Shown here: positions 17,323 to 26,190 of the stretch, piece by piece
Numbering within the stretch: the first letter of the stretch is position 1
Layout: each line of letters starts with the position of its first letter
Source of the DNA: an uncultured Eubacteriales bacterium
GTDB taxonomy: Bacteria; Bacillota; Clostridia; Christensenellales; Aristaeellaceae
Reading direction: 5' to 3'
NCBI GenBank assembly: GCA_902793605.1
Contig: CADBEB010000009.1
Coordinates: 25,149 to 89,148 of the forward strand
DNA length: 64,000 bases
Position numbers and translations under genes: made by a program
The notes under the pieces: generated by a model
The model's input: the letters and a program-made list of their open reading frames with translations, nothing else
Databases searched by the model: none
Told to the model about the DNA's origin: nothing

Positions 17323-18216
17323 ATGAAGAAAAAAACGGTTATGGCCATGCCGGCAGGCTGCTTTTGCGGAGTTGCTGCAGTATGTATCCTCGGCATCATC
17401 CTGGGTTCATTCCACGATTATGACATCAACGTGGCTCTGGCCAACAAAACAGATCTCGGGGCCTTCTTTGCCACCTACGGTTCTTTCTTTTCCTACTGCC
17501 TGTATCCGGCTGCCGGCGCCTGCCTGTACGTCGGACTGAAAGCAAAGGGCGACAGGTTCCATCTGCTGGCCTGGGTCCTTCTTCTGCTGGGATGCTTTAT
17601 GGCGGTCTATTACTCCAACAGTTATAACGGCAAAACTGTCCGTGCTTTGTTCGGATACACAGCGGGCGAATCCGGTACCTTCCTCTCCGTGTTAAGCTGG
17701 CTGTTCTGGGCCGTGCTGTATGCCTGGGTACCCTTCGTGGTGATCCGGCTTCTGGATCATGCGGACCCTGATAAACTGATTGCGGTAGGCGCTGCCATCC
17801 TGATCGCCGGAATCGCGGCGGATAATGTGAACCTGTGGCTCAAGCAGGTGGCATCGCGCCCACGCTACAAGTATCTGATCACCCTGGAGGATCCCGCTTC
17901 TGAATACAGGAACTGGTGGCAAATGATTCCGAACCTGGCAGGCAGCAATGATAATTTCAAGAGCTGGCCCAGCGGTAACATGACTATTGCCAGCATGATG
18001 TTCTCCCTGCCGATGCTCACGGACGTAATGAAGATCCGGAGTTCAAAGAAAAACCTGTTCGCCTTTGTTATCGCCTGCCTGTTTGTGGCGGTCTACGGCT
18101 ATAACCGCATTCACATGACAAATCATTTCCTGTCAGATGTCTGCTTCGGCACGCTCATCACATATATCCTTTATGCGGTGGTCAGTACAGCTTTCCTGAA
18201 AGCAGCAGAAGAGTAA
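17323..18216 (+). CDS. PAP2-family membrane phosphatase with altered PSGH motif
   Basis: 297 residues from an ATG at 17323 preceded by AAGGAGG (the frame opens 11 codons earlier without a site). Multiple hydrophobic segments and the PAP2 signature are present: KQVASRPR (first motif) and RIHMTNHFLSD (third motif, with catalytic His and Asp). The second motif, normally PSGH, reads WPSGNMT, so the His is replaced by Asn. PAP2 proteins dephosphorylate lipid phosphates such as phosphatidic acid or undecaprenyl pyrophosphate at the membrane. The substitution may lower activity or reflect a non-phosphatase role. Monocistronic with its own promoter; no partner is suggested by context. Confidence 0.85.
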   Translation: MKKKTVMAMPAGCFCGVAAVCILGIILGSFHDYDINVALANKTDLGAFFATYGSFFSYCLYPAAGACLYVGLKAKGDRFHLLAWVLLLLGCFMAVYYSNSYNGKTVRALFGYTAGESGTFLSVLSWLFWAVLYAWVPFVVIRLLDHADPDKLIAVGAAILIAGIAADNVNLWLKQVASRPRYKYLITLEDPASEYRNWWQMIPNLAGSNDNFKSWPSGNMTIASMMFSLPMLTDVMKIRSSKKNLFAFVIACLFVAVYGYNRIHMTNHFLSDVCFGTLITYILYAVVSTAFLKAAEE

Positions 18217-18315
18217 CAGTCACTGAAACCTGATTCCTGTTGACAGTATATGCTTTACACGGCATGCCTGCCAAAAAACGGTCCGAACTTTCTTCCAATG
18301 GCAGAGAAAATTTGA

Positions 18316-18834
18316 CTATCTGCCTTTCCCCGGATTCGGAATCCGGACAAAATAATGCGCTTCATCCTGGCTGACAACCCTGCCGCCGTTGTTCAGCATC
18401 ACATGCAGGGAAGCGGGATTATCCAGGTTGACCCGAAGGTAAATCTCTTCTTCCGGCACAATGGAATGCGCTTCCTCCAGCGTCAGGCGCAGGCCTTCTG
18501 TTCCCATTCCCTGCCCACGGAACGGTTTTGCGATAAAATAGCCGATATGCCCTGCGCCGGTGCGCAGCGATTCACAAAGATAATGGCGGATCCGGAATTG
18601 GCCAACAATCTCATCATCCCTCCACAGGAAAAAGAAAGTTTCCGGCACGTATCCTTCCGGAAGCTCCCTGCCTTCCGCGAACTTCAGCATGGAAGGAAGC
18701 GCTTCGTTCTCAAAATCTTCCCGGGAAACCCCGTGCCAGGCGTTGGTCAGGCCGTTTTCATTCTCCGGCATTTCCCGGACAAACAGCCATTCCTTTTCGA
18801 GATCTTCCGGGTTGGCTTTTTTCAGGCAAATCAT
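18316..18834 (-). CDS. GNAT-family N-acetyltransferase
   Basis: 172 residues with a GNAT layout: IVGQFRIRHYL (beta 4), GHIGYFIAKPFRGQGMGTEGLRL (CoA-binding loop RGQGMG), and VNLDNPASLHVMLNNGGRV (alpha 4 and beta 6/7). It resembles the YjcF/RimJ-like predicted acetyltransferases of unknown substrate common in Clostridia. Single gene; start ATG at 18834. Confidence 0.85.
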   Translation of the reverse strand: MICLKKANPEDLEKEWLFVREMPENENGLTNAWHGVSREDFENEALPSMLKFAEGRELPEGYVPETFFFLWRDDEIVGQFRIRHYLCESLRTGAGHIGYFIAKPFRGQGMGTEGLRLTLEEAHSIVPEEEIYLRVNLDNPASLHVMLNNGGRVVSQDEAHYFVRIPNPGKGR

Positions 18835-18990
18835 GTTGTTTCTCCTGAACTCCTGTTTTCTGATCCTCTTTCATATACTACGGAAGAACAGTGAAGTCAA
18901 TCCCGATGCTGCCGGCAGCCTGCAGGGAATATGGGCATGACCGGCGAAAGGATTAGTATTCAGAAACTGAAAAAACACGGGAGGCCAGCT

Positions 18991-19869
18991 ATGAATAGGC
19001 ATCTGAGAAGACATGCACGGCAATGGATATTGTTCTGTATCATGATTACTTTGTTTACGCCGTTTTCTGCGTTCACTGTCCGGGCGGAGCATATCCGGAC
19101 AGTTGTTGAGGAACTGGTGGTTTATTACGGCACCTACGGCGCCGAGGCGGAACAGAAAACTTCGGAATTGCTGGATGATCTGCACAAAGCCGATCCGGCG
19201 GCGGAAGCGAAGTGGAAAAAGATCATGAACCTCTGGAAAACCGTGAATACCGATCCGGAGATTCATGAAGGTATTCTTCCCGACGGTCTGCCGGAGACGG
19301 ATGAGCTGTGTCTGGTGGTTCTTGGCTTCCAGCTGAATCCGGACGGCAGCATGAAGGACGAGCTGATTGAAAGGCTGAAAGTCGCAAAAGCCAGCGCGGA
19401 GAAGTACCCCCATGCCCTGATCGTCTGCACCGGCGGCGGAACCGCGGCAGAGAATCCGGACGTTACGGAAGCCGGCAGAATGGCTGACTGGCTGATTGCA
19501 ACCGGCATCGATGCGCAGCGGGTGATCGTGGAAGACCAGTCGCTGACCACCGCACAAAATGCGATCTTCACCTGGAAGATCCTGACGGAACAGTATCCGC
19601 AGGTGAAACAGCTGGCAATTGTTTCCAGTGACTACCACATTGCGACCGGTACCCTGCTCTTTAACGCGGAGGCAATCCTGCAGGCAGAGGACGCCGGAAA
19701 GGAAATCATGCCGGTGGTTTCCAACGCCGCCTGGCATGCGCCTTCCGGAACCCTGTCTCCCATGTTCCAGGCCGGCGCGCTGATCGAACTGTCCGGAGAT
19801 AAAGAAACCGCTTTCGAGATTTATTACGAAACCTATGACATCCATGAGCTTCCTCCGCTGAATCCCTGA
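18991..19869 (+). CDS. Secreted or membrane-anchored DUF218 (YdcF-like) protein
   Basis: 292 residues from an ATG at 18991 preceded by GGGAGG. An N-terminal hydrophobic segment (WILFCIMITLFTPFSAF) followed by VRAEH looks like a cleavable signal peptide. After about 75 linker residues comes the DUF218 core: CLVVLGFQLNPDGS, IVCTGGGTAAEN, EAGRMADWLIATGI, VEDQSLTTAQNAIF and IVSSDYHIATG. DUF218 includes the vancomycin-resistance protein SanA and YdcF, which binds S-adenosylmethionine; the activity is otherwise unknown. The same domain forms the C-terminus of the large glycan protein at 9074-13513. Followed by a strong terminator. Confidence 0.85.
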   Translation: MNRHLRRHARQWILFCIMITLFTPFSAFTVRAEHIRTVVEELVVYYGTYGAEAEQKTSELLDDLHKADPAAEAKWKKIMNLWKTVNTDPEIHEGILPDGLPETDELCLVVLGFQLNPDGSMKDELIERLKVAKASAEKYPHALIVCTGGGTAAENPDVTEAGRMADWLIATGIDAQRVIVEDQSLTTAQNAIFTWKILTEQYPQVKQLAIVSSDYHIATGTLLFNAEAILQAEDAGKEIMPVVSNAAWHAPSGTLSPMFQAGALIELSGDKETAFEIYYETYDIHELPPLNP

Positions 19870-19892
19870 AGGCAGCGGATCGCTGAAAGCAA

Positions 19893-19933
19893 AGGGACCA
19901 TCCGGATTTCTGAAAATCGGATGGCCCCTTTTC
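19893..19933. terminator. Bidirectional terminator between DUF218 and ylmH
   Basis: A stem of about 15 pairs with one bulge, GGGACCATCCGGATTT against AAATCGGATGGCCCC, followed by TTTT on the plus strand and TTTGCTTT on the minus strand. It lies between two convergent genes. Confidence 0.8.
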
Positions 19934-19976
19934 TATAACCGGCGACACATTACCGGATCCGGAAAATCCTGCTTCT

Positions 19977-20726
19977 TCAGATCAGTTTCCGGAGCCTGAC
20001 CCAGAGCCTGTTCTTTTTTGTCTCGTATTCAATCCCATCGTAAACAGCCTTCCCGAAGCCCCGGACAGACAGCGCATCTCCTTCCTTCAGGCGGGTGCTC
20101 CGGTCCGTCACCGTCCGGCCGTTCACAAAGACCTTCTCCGCGCTGAACAGTTTCTCCGCCTGCGTCCGGGAGCAGGCGGCAAAGGCAGCCGTGACCGCGT
20201 CCAGGCGCTCCGATGCCACATTCAGGCGCAGCGGTATATATCTTGGCTGCAGTTCCGGCACGTCCGGCGTTGTCACAGCTGCTGTGACGGCCGTCCTGCG
20301 CACCTGGACCAGGGAAGATGTGATCATTTCCGCCGCTGAGGAAAGGCAGAAGAACCAGGCGTGTTTATCCCGGACGATGACATCGCCGATCAGGCCGCGT
20401 TCGATTCCAAGCCCCAGGATCGCCCCCAGATAATCCCGGTGTGTCAGTTCCTCCGCGAATTTTACCGACTTTGGTGCCACAGCGATCACGGAGACCGGCA
20501 CCTCAGGCGGTCCCTGTTCCGTTTCGTTTCCGGCAGCCAGGATCTTCCGCTCCGCGCTTTCATATCCGCCGGTCAGGAAAAAAGAATACCCCGCGGCATC
20601 AGCACAGGAGAGCAGGTCATCCTGTTCCGCCGGAGACAGGAACGCTGAATACTGCCACGTTCCTGTTCTCTCGCTTTTCCGGCACAGATCCAGCAGATGC
20701 CGGAGCATTGCATCGTTTGTCATCAT
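19977..20726 (-). CDS. YlmH/RqcP2-like S4-domain RNA-binding protein
   Basis: 249 residues with the YlmH layout: an N-terminal domain (PAEQDDLLSCADAAGYSFFLTGGYESAERKI), the middle segment HRDYLGAILGLGIERGLIGDV, and a C-terminal S4 domain (SERLDAVTAAFAACSRTQAEKLF, VFVNGRTV, GDALSVRGFGKA). Family members bind stalled 50S subunits in ribosome quality control. In most Firmicutes the gene lies in the division cluster beside sepF and divIVA; here it stands alone beside a regulator gene. The start could be the second Met (20723). Confidence 0.88.
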   Translation of the reverse strand: MMTNDAMLRHLLDLCRKSERTGTWQYSAFLSPAEQDDLLSCADAAGYSFFLTGGYESAERKILAAGNETEQGPPEVPVSVIAVAPKSVKFAEELTHRDYLGAILGLGIERGLIGDVIVRDKHAWFFCLSSAAEMITSSLVQVRRTAVTAAVTTPDVPELQPRYIPLRLNVASERLDAVTAAFAACSRTQAEKLFSAEKVFVNGRTVTDRSTRLKEGDALSVRGFGKAVYDGIEYETKKNRLWVRLRKLI

Positions 20727-20754
20727 TCCTGTATCACAACAGTTTCAGGTATCA

Positions 20755-21771
20755 TTATGTCGACTCCCTCCGGATCAGGCGGGCGTCCAGCAATACGCTT
20801 CGCTCTTCGATCTCCTCCCGGTCAACGATCTTCTTCAACCGGGAGAAAGCGACCCTGCCGATCTTTTCAAGCGGCTGATCGATGGTCGTCAGCGAAGGGG
20901 ATACAAATGAAGCGAAATCATAGTTGTCAAATCCGACGACCGCGATATCCCCGGGAATGCTTTTCCCCGCCTGCCTGATCGCTTTGCATACGCCCAGCGC
21001 GATGTGATCGCTCTGGCAGAATACCCCGTCCGGCGGCGGATCCAGCTGCAGCAGCTTTGTCATTCGTTCACAGCTGCGTTCGATATCCCAGTCGCCGGTC
21101 ACGACCATCCGCAGATCCACCGGCAGCCCAGCGTCAATCAGTGCCCGCTGATAACCGGAGAGGCGTTTCGTCATCGGGATGGAATTGATCGGCCCGCTGA
21201 TCATGGCAATCCGTTTCTTTCTCAGGGAGATCAGTTCCTGCACCGCTATATAGGCTCCCTGCTGATCATTGGTGTTTACGCTCGGCGCCCCGTCGTTCGT
21301 ATAGCAGTAGGCATAGATTACCGGAAAGGGCACCACCGGAATCACACCGGTCACGTCCCTGGGATACTGGGAAATGTAGACCGCCCCGATGATCCCGCTG
21401 TCCACATGGCGCAGGATCTCTTCCATCTTTCTCCGTACACGCTCCCGCGGAGTGTTATAATCATCGTTTTCATACAGCAGGTCCAGGTTGTACAAAACGG
21501 CCCGGTACCCCGAGTATTCAGCCGCGCGGCTCACCCCCTCCGCAATTTTGCAGCAAAACGGGATTGCGAGGCTTTCCATAAACACCGCGACGGTCTTCCG
21601 CTGTGGAGTCAACCGGAGCCGGCCAAAATCGTATCCCATTTCATTGGCCTTATCGATGATCGCCTGGCGATTGGCTTCGCTCACCCTTCCCTTCCCTGTC
21701 AGGGCGTTGGAAACCGTAGCCGTCGACAGATTCAGCGCCTGTGCGATATCATTGATCGTAATCATCATCAA
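20755..21771 (-). CDS. LacI-family transcriptional regulator of the arabinoside locus
   Basis: 338 residues. The N-terminal helix-turn-helix and hinge are typical (TINDIAQALNLSTATVSNALTGKGRVSEA), followed by a periplasmic-binding-like sensor domain (VAVFMESLAIPF, VPVVPFPVIYAYCY, ISGPINSIPMTKRL, GVFCQSDHIALGVCKAI, VVGFDNYDFASFVSPSLTTIDQP). It should repress sugar genes and release DNA on ligand binding. It is divergent from the AraC gene; the 15-base motif at 21841-21855 lies in the shared upstream region and recurs before the binding-protein promoter, which makes this locus its likely target. Confidence 0.92.
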   Translation of the reverse strand: MMMITINDIAQALNLSTATVSNALTGKGRVSEANRQAIIDKANEMGYDFGRLRLTPQRKTVAVFMESLAIPFCCKIAEGVSRAAEYSGYRAVLYNLDLLYENDDYNTPRERVRRKMEEILRHVDSGIIGAVYISQYPRDVTGVIPVVPFPVIYAYCYTNDGAPSVNTNDQQGAYIAVQELISLRKKRIAMISGPINSIPMTKRLSGYQRALIDAGLPVDLRMVVTGDWDIERSCERMTKLLQLDPPPDGVFCQSDHIALGVCKAIRQAGKSIPGDIAVVGFDNYDFASFVSPSLTTIDQPLEKIGRVAFSRLKKIVDREEIEERSVLLDARLIRREST

Positions 21772-21840
21772 ATCACCGTCTTCATCATACCCTGTTTGCC
21801 ATCGGTTTTCAATACTTTTTGTGAATTTAACAAAAAAATA

Positions 21841-21855
21841 TTAATCATATTAATC
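21841..21855. promoter_or_regulatory. Candidate operator, copy 1
   Basis: TTAATCATATTAATC in the lacI/araC divergent region. It matches 14 of 15 bases of the sequence at 22772-22786 and is partly palindromic (TAATCATATTA). The assignment to either regulator is inference. Confidence 0.5.
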
Positions 21856-21959
21856 ATCTTTTTCTGCATTTTTAACTTGATTTTCAGCTTATACCATATT
21901 ACAATAAGCGCAGCGAAACAAATCAGATGGTCCATCCTTTTCTCAGGAGCGTGTGATTT

Positions 21960-22766
21960 ATGGCCAGCGAAATCATGTCAGTCAGCCTTCCGGCCCGTTT
22001 CCTGTCTGCCGGGCAGGGCCCGTTTCCCGGCTGGCGGAACATGCCCGGCTCCGTCCCGGATTCCCTTCTCTTGGCCGTTCGGGAAACCGGTTCCGAACCC
22101 GGGGCGTGCAGCTGTATTCCGCAGCGGCAGATTCACCTGCTGCCGCCCGGTGTTTCCCTGCCGGACGTTTCCCGGGCTGACAGGGGAAGCCGCTGGTACT
22201 GGATCCGTTTCCGCAGCGCCGTCAGTCCGGACGCCGTCCAGGCCCGGCTCGGTCCGTTGCCCGCCCTTCTTTCCGAACCCGCATTCAACCGCTTCTCCTA
22301 CGGTTTTCATCAGTTGCTCCGGGAAAGCGAAGGTCTCTCCCCGTTTTCGGATCTCTGTGATTATATGCTCTCGGCTCTTCTGCTTTCCCTGCAGGATGAT
22401 CCTCACCGGGCACACCCGACCGCCGTTGTGACCAGCCTGCTGGAGTATATCCATCTCCATTGCTGTGAGCCGCTGACCCTCCCGGATGTCTCCCGGGCCC
22501 TCGGTTACAGCGAGGATTATCTTTCCCGTCTGCTGCACCATCAGGTTTCCTGCTCCTTCCGGCAGTATATCCACCGTCTTCGCATGCAGCGCGCAAAAAA
22601 GGAGCTCCTGTCCGGTTTCAGGTCCATCCGTGAAATCGCTGAGGATTGCGGCTATACCAACGCCAAATTCTTCAGCACTTCCTTTTTGAAATACGAGGGG
22701 TTGACTCCCTCCGCCTACCGGAACCTGTACGCTTCCGGATCCGGCCGGAACGAAACCGCAAATTGA
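21960..22766 (+). CDS. AraC-family transcriptional regulator
   Basis: 268 residues from an ATG preceded by AGGAGC. The N-terminal 150 residues look like a cupin-type sensor (SCIPQRQIHLLPPGVSLPD). The C-terminal AraC domain has both helix-turn-helix units: LTLPDVSRALGYSEDYLSRLLHHQ and SIREIAEDCGYTNAKFFSTSF, with GLTPSAYRN at the end. It probably activates the binding-protein operon that begins 170 bases downstream. A copy of the putative operator lies just after its stop codon. Confidence 0.9.
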   Translation: MASEIMSVSLPARFLSAGQGPFPGWRNMPGSVPDSLLLAVRETGSEPGACSCIPQRQIHLLPPGVSLPDVSRADRGSRWYWIRFRSAVSPDAVQARLGPLPALLSEPAFNRFSYGFHQLLRESEGLSPFSDLCDYMLSALLLSLQDDPHRAHPTAVVTSLLEYIHLHCCEPLTLPDVSRALGYSEDYLSRLLHHQVSCSFRQYIHRLRMQRAKKELLSGFRSIREIAEDCGYTNAKFFSTSFLKYEGLTPSAYRNLYASGSGRNETAN

Positions 22767-22771
22767 TTATC

Positions 22772-22786
22772 TTAATCATTTTAATC
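22772..22786. promoter_or_regulatory. Candidate operator, copy 2
   Basis: TTAATCATTTTAATC, one mismatch from copy 1, placed about 70 bases before the -10 of the sugar-transport operon. Confidence 0.5.
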
Positions 22787-22850
22787 GCGGAATAAGCCGG
22801 AAACAGAAACCTTTTCCCTTATTCAAACCCTGTCATAGGTTAATAACCAC

Positions 22851-22859
22851 TGCTATACT
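22851..22859 (+). promoter_or_regulatory. Extended -10 of the arabinoside transport operon
   Basis: TGCTATACT is an extended -10. The -35 position (TGTCAT) is poor, which suits an activator-dependent promoter. It is about 80 bases before the start at 22937. Confidence 0.6.
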
Positions 22860-22936
22860 GGTATCAGTCAGACAGCCCGGCCGGATCCCGCAGGCAGGGG
22901 TGTCGAAAAACGGAAAACAGAAAGAGAGGAAAAAAA

Positions 22937-24268
22937 ATGAAGAAGCTGCTCTGTGTACTCCTGTCGCTGTGCCTCCTCCTGACAGCGCTTCCCGCGCTCG
23001 CCGAGGAAGAGATCACCCTGACCTTCTCCTCCTGGGGAGATGCCGCCGAAAAACAGATCCTGGAAGGCGCCCTCGCCCGTTTCACGGAGGAAACCGGCAT
23101 CAAGGTCGAATACCTCTACACTCCCGAGGATTATGTGACCAAGATGACTACCATGGCCGCCGCCAATGAGCTCCCGGATGTCGGTTATCTCTCCGAGCCG
23201 ATCGTCGTCCAGTGGGCTAATGAAGGCATGCTGAAGGATCTGACCCCCGCCCTCCAGAGCGGTAATGTGGATGCCAAAATGGACAGCAACAAGTTCATTG
23301 ACAAAAACGGCAATGTTGTCGGCGTTTCCGTGGCGGATGAAGTGGTCATGATCTTCTATAACCCCACCTACTTTGACCAGATGGGCATTCCCTATCCTCC
23401 GTCCAAAGCGGAAGACGCCTGGACCTGGGAGGAGTTCGTCGATGTCTGCAGAAAGCTCACCGTTGACGTCAACGGCAAGCATCCCGGTGAGGAGGGCTTC
23501 GATGAGAAGAACATCCGGACCTACGCTGTGAAGATGGACGACCGCGACTATGTTTATGAGTCTTTCCTCTACTCCAACGGCACAGGCCTGTTTACCGAAG
23601 ACGGCAAGGGCATCGCCCTGTACGATGACGCTGCCGTGGAAGTGTTCCAGGCCATCGCGGACCTCGTGAATGTGGAGCATGTCATGCCCTCTGCAGAGGA
23701 TGCCGCGAACAATATGGACATGAGCGCCTGCTTCCTCAGCAATTCCTGCGCCATGGTGATCAGCGGCCAGTGGAACTTCCAGTCCATGGCGATCGCCGCT
23801 GAAGAGGACGGCATCACCTACGATGTCGGCGTCCTGCCCTACTTCAAGGAGCCCAAGACCGCCAACACCGGTACCCCGGTCGTGGTCTTCCGCGATACCA
23901 AGCATTATGAAGAAGCTCTCCTGCTGGCTTCCTATATCATGAACACTGACTTCGTCATGAACTTCATCACCTCCGGTCTGTGGATGCCCGTTTCCGAGGA
24001 GTGGTACACCGATGAAGCGCTGATCAGCAAATGGATCACGGAAGGCGTACATCCTGCGCATTACCGTGAAGCATGCATCGACTGGGCGCTGAAAAACACC
24101 CATCAGTCGGCCTACTTCACCTACGGTTGTGTCCAGCAGCTTGAGGATCTCTATATCCCCGCCCTGGACAACGTGCTCCTGGGAACCCAGACCGCAAAGG
24201 AAGCCATGGAAGGCATCCGAGGAGAACTGGACAAGGTTATGAGTGACTACCTGGCCAGTCTTCAGTGA
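22937..24268 (+). CDS. Sugar ABC transporter substrate-binding protein (arabinoside locus)
   Basis: 443 residues with a clear signal peptide (KKLLCVLLSLCLLLTALPALAEE; Ala-X-Ala cleavage, no lipobox Cys). Family 1 extracellular solute-binding features follow: ITLTFSSWGDAAEKQIL, FTEETGIKVEYLY, ANELPDVGYLSEPIV, ITSGLWMPVSEEW. It captures a sugar outside the cell and delivers it to the two permeases encoded next. No ATPase gene is in the operon, so a shared MsmK-type ATPase elsewhere is likely. A strong hairpin follows the stop, probably raising the level of this mRNA segment over the permease part. Confidence 0.92.
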   Translation: MKKLLCVLLSLCLLLTALPALAEEEITLTFSSWGDAAEKQILEGALARFTEETGIKVEYLYTPEDYVTKMTTMAAANELPDVGYLSEPIVVQWANEGMLKDLTPALQSGNVDAKMDSNKFIDKNGNVVGVSVADEVVMIFYNPTYFDQMGIPYPPSKAEDAWTWEEFVDVCRKLTVDVNGKHPGEEGFDEKNIRTYAVKMDDRDYVYESFLYSNGTGLFTEDGKGIALYDDAAVEVFQAIADLVNVEHVMPSAEDAANNMDMSACFLSNSCAMVISGQWNFQSMAIAAEEDGITYDVGVLPYFKEPKTANTGTPVVVFRDTKHYEEALLLASYIMNTDFVMNFITSGLWMPVSEEWYTDEALISKWITEGVHPAHYREACIDWALKNTHQSAYFTYGCVQQLEDLYIPALDNVLLGTQTAKEAMEGIRGELDKVMSDYLASLQ

Positions 24269-24280
24269 TCAACCGCATAC

Positions 24281-24315
24281 AGGGATTGTGGGGGCTTCAG
24301 GCCCCCACAATCCCT
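24281..24315 (+). promoter_or_regulatory. Intercistronic hairpin after the binding-protein gene
   Basis: A perfect 15-base-pair stem (AGGGATTGTGGGGGC and its complement) with a 5-base loop, directly after the stop and not followed by a T-run. It fits an mRNA-stabilising or partly terminating element that sets the ratio of binding protein to permease. Confidence 0.75.
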
Positions 24316-24342
24316 TCTCCCTGACGGAAGGATGTGAACCGG

Positions 24343-25284
24343 ATGAGCAATGAAAGCATCAGCAGGGTTATCGCCGCGCCAAAGCGCCGTCATTTTTCGG
24401 TCATGCGGAGAAATGAAGCCATCGCCGGCTATTTGTTCATGCTGCCCCTGCTGCTGGGCATCGTGTTTCTGACTTACGGGCAGTTTGTTTACAGCCTGTA
24501 TATTTCCTTTACGGACCAGAGCGTTTTCGGTGCAGCCAATTTTGTCGGTTTCCAGAACTATGTAAAGCTCCTGACCGAGGATTTCTTCTTCTGGAAGTCC
24601 ATCAAAGCCACCCTGCTCTATGCTTTCGGCTCTGTCATTGCGACACAGCTGACCGCCCTGGCCATTGCTCTCCTGCTGAACAGCAAACACCTGCATGGAA
24701 AGACCTTCTTCCGCACCGTGTTCTATATCCCCTCCATCGTTCCCGCGGTCGCCTCCTGCCTCCTGTGGATGTGGATGTTCAACCCGGATTTCGGTCTCTT
24801 CAACGCTTTCCTGAAAGCACTCGGCCTGCCGACCAGCAAATGGATTTACGCGGAAAGCAGCGCCGTTCCTTCCCTGGTACTCATGAGCGCCTGGGCTTGC
24901 GGTGCACCGATGGTAATCTATCTTTCCGGGCTTGCCAACGTGCCCCCATCCCTACTGGAAGCAGTGGAGATCGATGGGGGCGGCGTCTGGTCGAAGTTCA
25001 TCCATATTACCATCCCGATGATCTCCCCCGTTCTGTTTTACAATACGCTTATGGGTGTCATCGGCGGTTTCATGACCTTTACCAATTCCTATGTGATGAC
25101 CGAAGGAGGCCCGAACAACGCGACCCTCTTCGTTAACTACCTGATCTACCGGGATGCATTCCAGTATAACGAATTCGGATACGCCAGCGCTTTGGCCTGG
25201 ATCGTTTTCATTGTGCTGGCGGTTTTCACGCTGATTATTTTCCGGTTCTTTGGAAAGAAGGTGTATTACGGTGACAGGGATTAA
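24343..25284 (+). CDS. Sugar ABC transporter permease (MalF/UgpA type)
   Basis: 313 residues from an ATG at 24343; a GTG at 24334 in the same frame is only one base from the GGAAGGA site, so is less likely. There are six hydrophobic segments (first at about 27-50, MLPLLLGIVFLTYGQFVYSL), the inner-membrane ATPase-contact loop EAVEIDGGGVWSKFIHITIPMI and the MalF-like segment TEGGPNNATLFVNYLIY. It forms the channel with the next gene product, with which it overlaps by 14 bases. Confidence 0.9.
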   Translation: MSNESISRVIAAPKRRHFSVMRRNEAIAGYLFMLPLLLGIVFLTYGQFVYSLYISFTDQSVFGAANFVGFQNYVKLLTEDFFFWKSIKATLLYAFGSVIATQLTALAIALLLNSKHLHGKTFFRTVFYIPSIVPAVASCLLWMWMFNPDFGLFNAFLKALGLPTSKWIYAESSAVPSLVLMSAWACGAPMVIYLSGLANVPPSLLEAVEIDGGGVWSKFIHITIPMISPVLFYNTLMGVIGGFMTFTNSYVMTEGGPNNATLFVNYLIYRDAFQYNEFGYASALAWIVFIVLAVFTLIIFRFFGKKVYYGDRD

Positions 25285-26128
25285 TCTGCCCCGGAAACGG
25301 AAAAAGCTCCGCCCCGCAACCATGATCCTTTACGTGATCCTTCTCGCGGGTACGGCCGTCTGTATCGTACCGCTGTACTGGATGCTCCGTTCCTCCCTCA
25401 TGAGCAACGCGGAGATCTTCGTCTTCCCGCCGCGCTTCTTCCCCAGCACCTGGCGTTGGAACAACTACGTCAAAACCTTCCAGAATTTTGAAGCGCTGAT
25501 GTATTTCACCAACACCATGAAAATTCTTGTTCCCTGTGTCATCGGCACCGTACTCACCTCTTCCATGGCAGGCTATGCCCTCGGTCGGCTGAGGTTCCCG
25601 GGAAAGAAAATCTGGTTTGCCCTGACCATCGGCGCCATGATCCTCCCCGGGCATGTCGTATTGATCCCGCTCTACCTCACCTATTCCTTCATCGGCGCCA
25701 CGAATACCTACACGCCCTTCTATCTCGCTGCCTGGTGCGGTGGAGGCGCTGCCAATGTTTTCCTCATGCGCCAGTTCATGCGCACACTCCCCCGGGAATA
25801 TGATGAGTCGGCCATGATCGACGGTGCTTCCAGGCTGCAGATTTTCCTGAAGATCCTGGTCCCGCTCTGCGCTCCGATCATGATCACCGTCGCCATCTTC
25901 ACCTTCATGTTCTACTGGAATGATTTCCAGGGACCGCTGATCTATCTGCGCAGCGACAACAAGTTTACGCTTGCGCTCGGGATTCTTTCCCTGCGCGGAG
26001 CCTATGCGTCCAAATGGAACTATATCATGGCCGCATCCCTGGTGATGGTCGTGCCGGCCGTTCTGCTCTTCGCCATCGGGCAGCGATACTTCATTGAGGG
26101 AATCGTGCTGACCGGCGTCAAGGGCTGA
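25271..26128 (+). CDS. Sugar ABC transporter permease (MalG type)
   Basis: 285 residues from a GTG at 25271 (VTGINLPRKRKK) preceded by GAAAGAAGG; a TTG at 25250 is the alternative. It has six TM segments, the EAA loop (ESAMIDGASRLQIFLKILVPL) and the C-terminal GIVLTGVKG typical of MalG-type permeases. It overlaps the MalF-type gene. A GC-rich hairpin (GGACCG with CGGTCC) follows the stop before the GH127 gene. Confidence 0.9.
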   Translation: MTGINLPRKRKKLRPATMILYVILLAGTAVCIVPLYWMLRSSLMSNAEIFVFPPRFFPSTWRWNNYVKTFQNFEALMYFTNTMKILVPCVIGTVLTSSMAGYALGRLRFPGKKIWFALTIGAMILPGHVVLIPLYLTYSFIGATNTYTPFYLAAWCGGGAANVFLMRQFMRTLPREYDESAMIDGASRLQIFLKILVPLCAPIMITVAIFTFMFYWNDFQGPLIYLRSDNKFTLALGILSLRGAYASKWNYIMAASLVMVVPAVLLFAIGQRYFIEGIVLTGVKG

Positions 26129-26190
26129 TCCCGGACCGGACGGTACGTTCCCGGTCCCTTTGGAAACTACAGAACAGGAGACCCGCAAAT

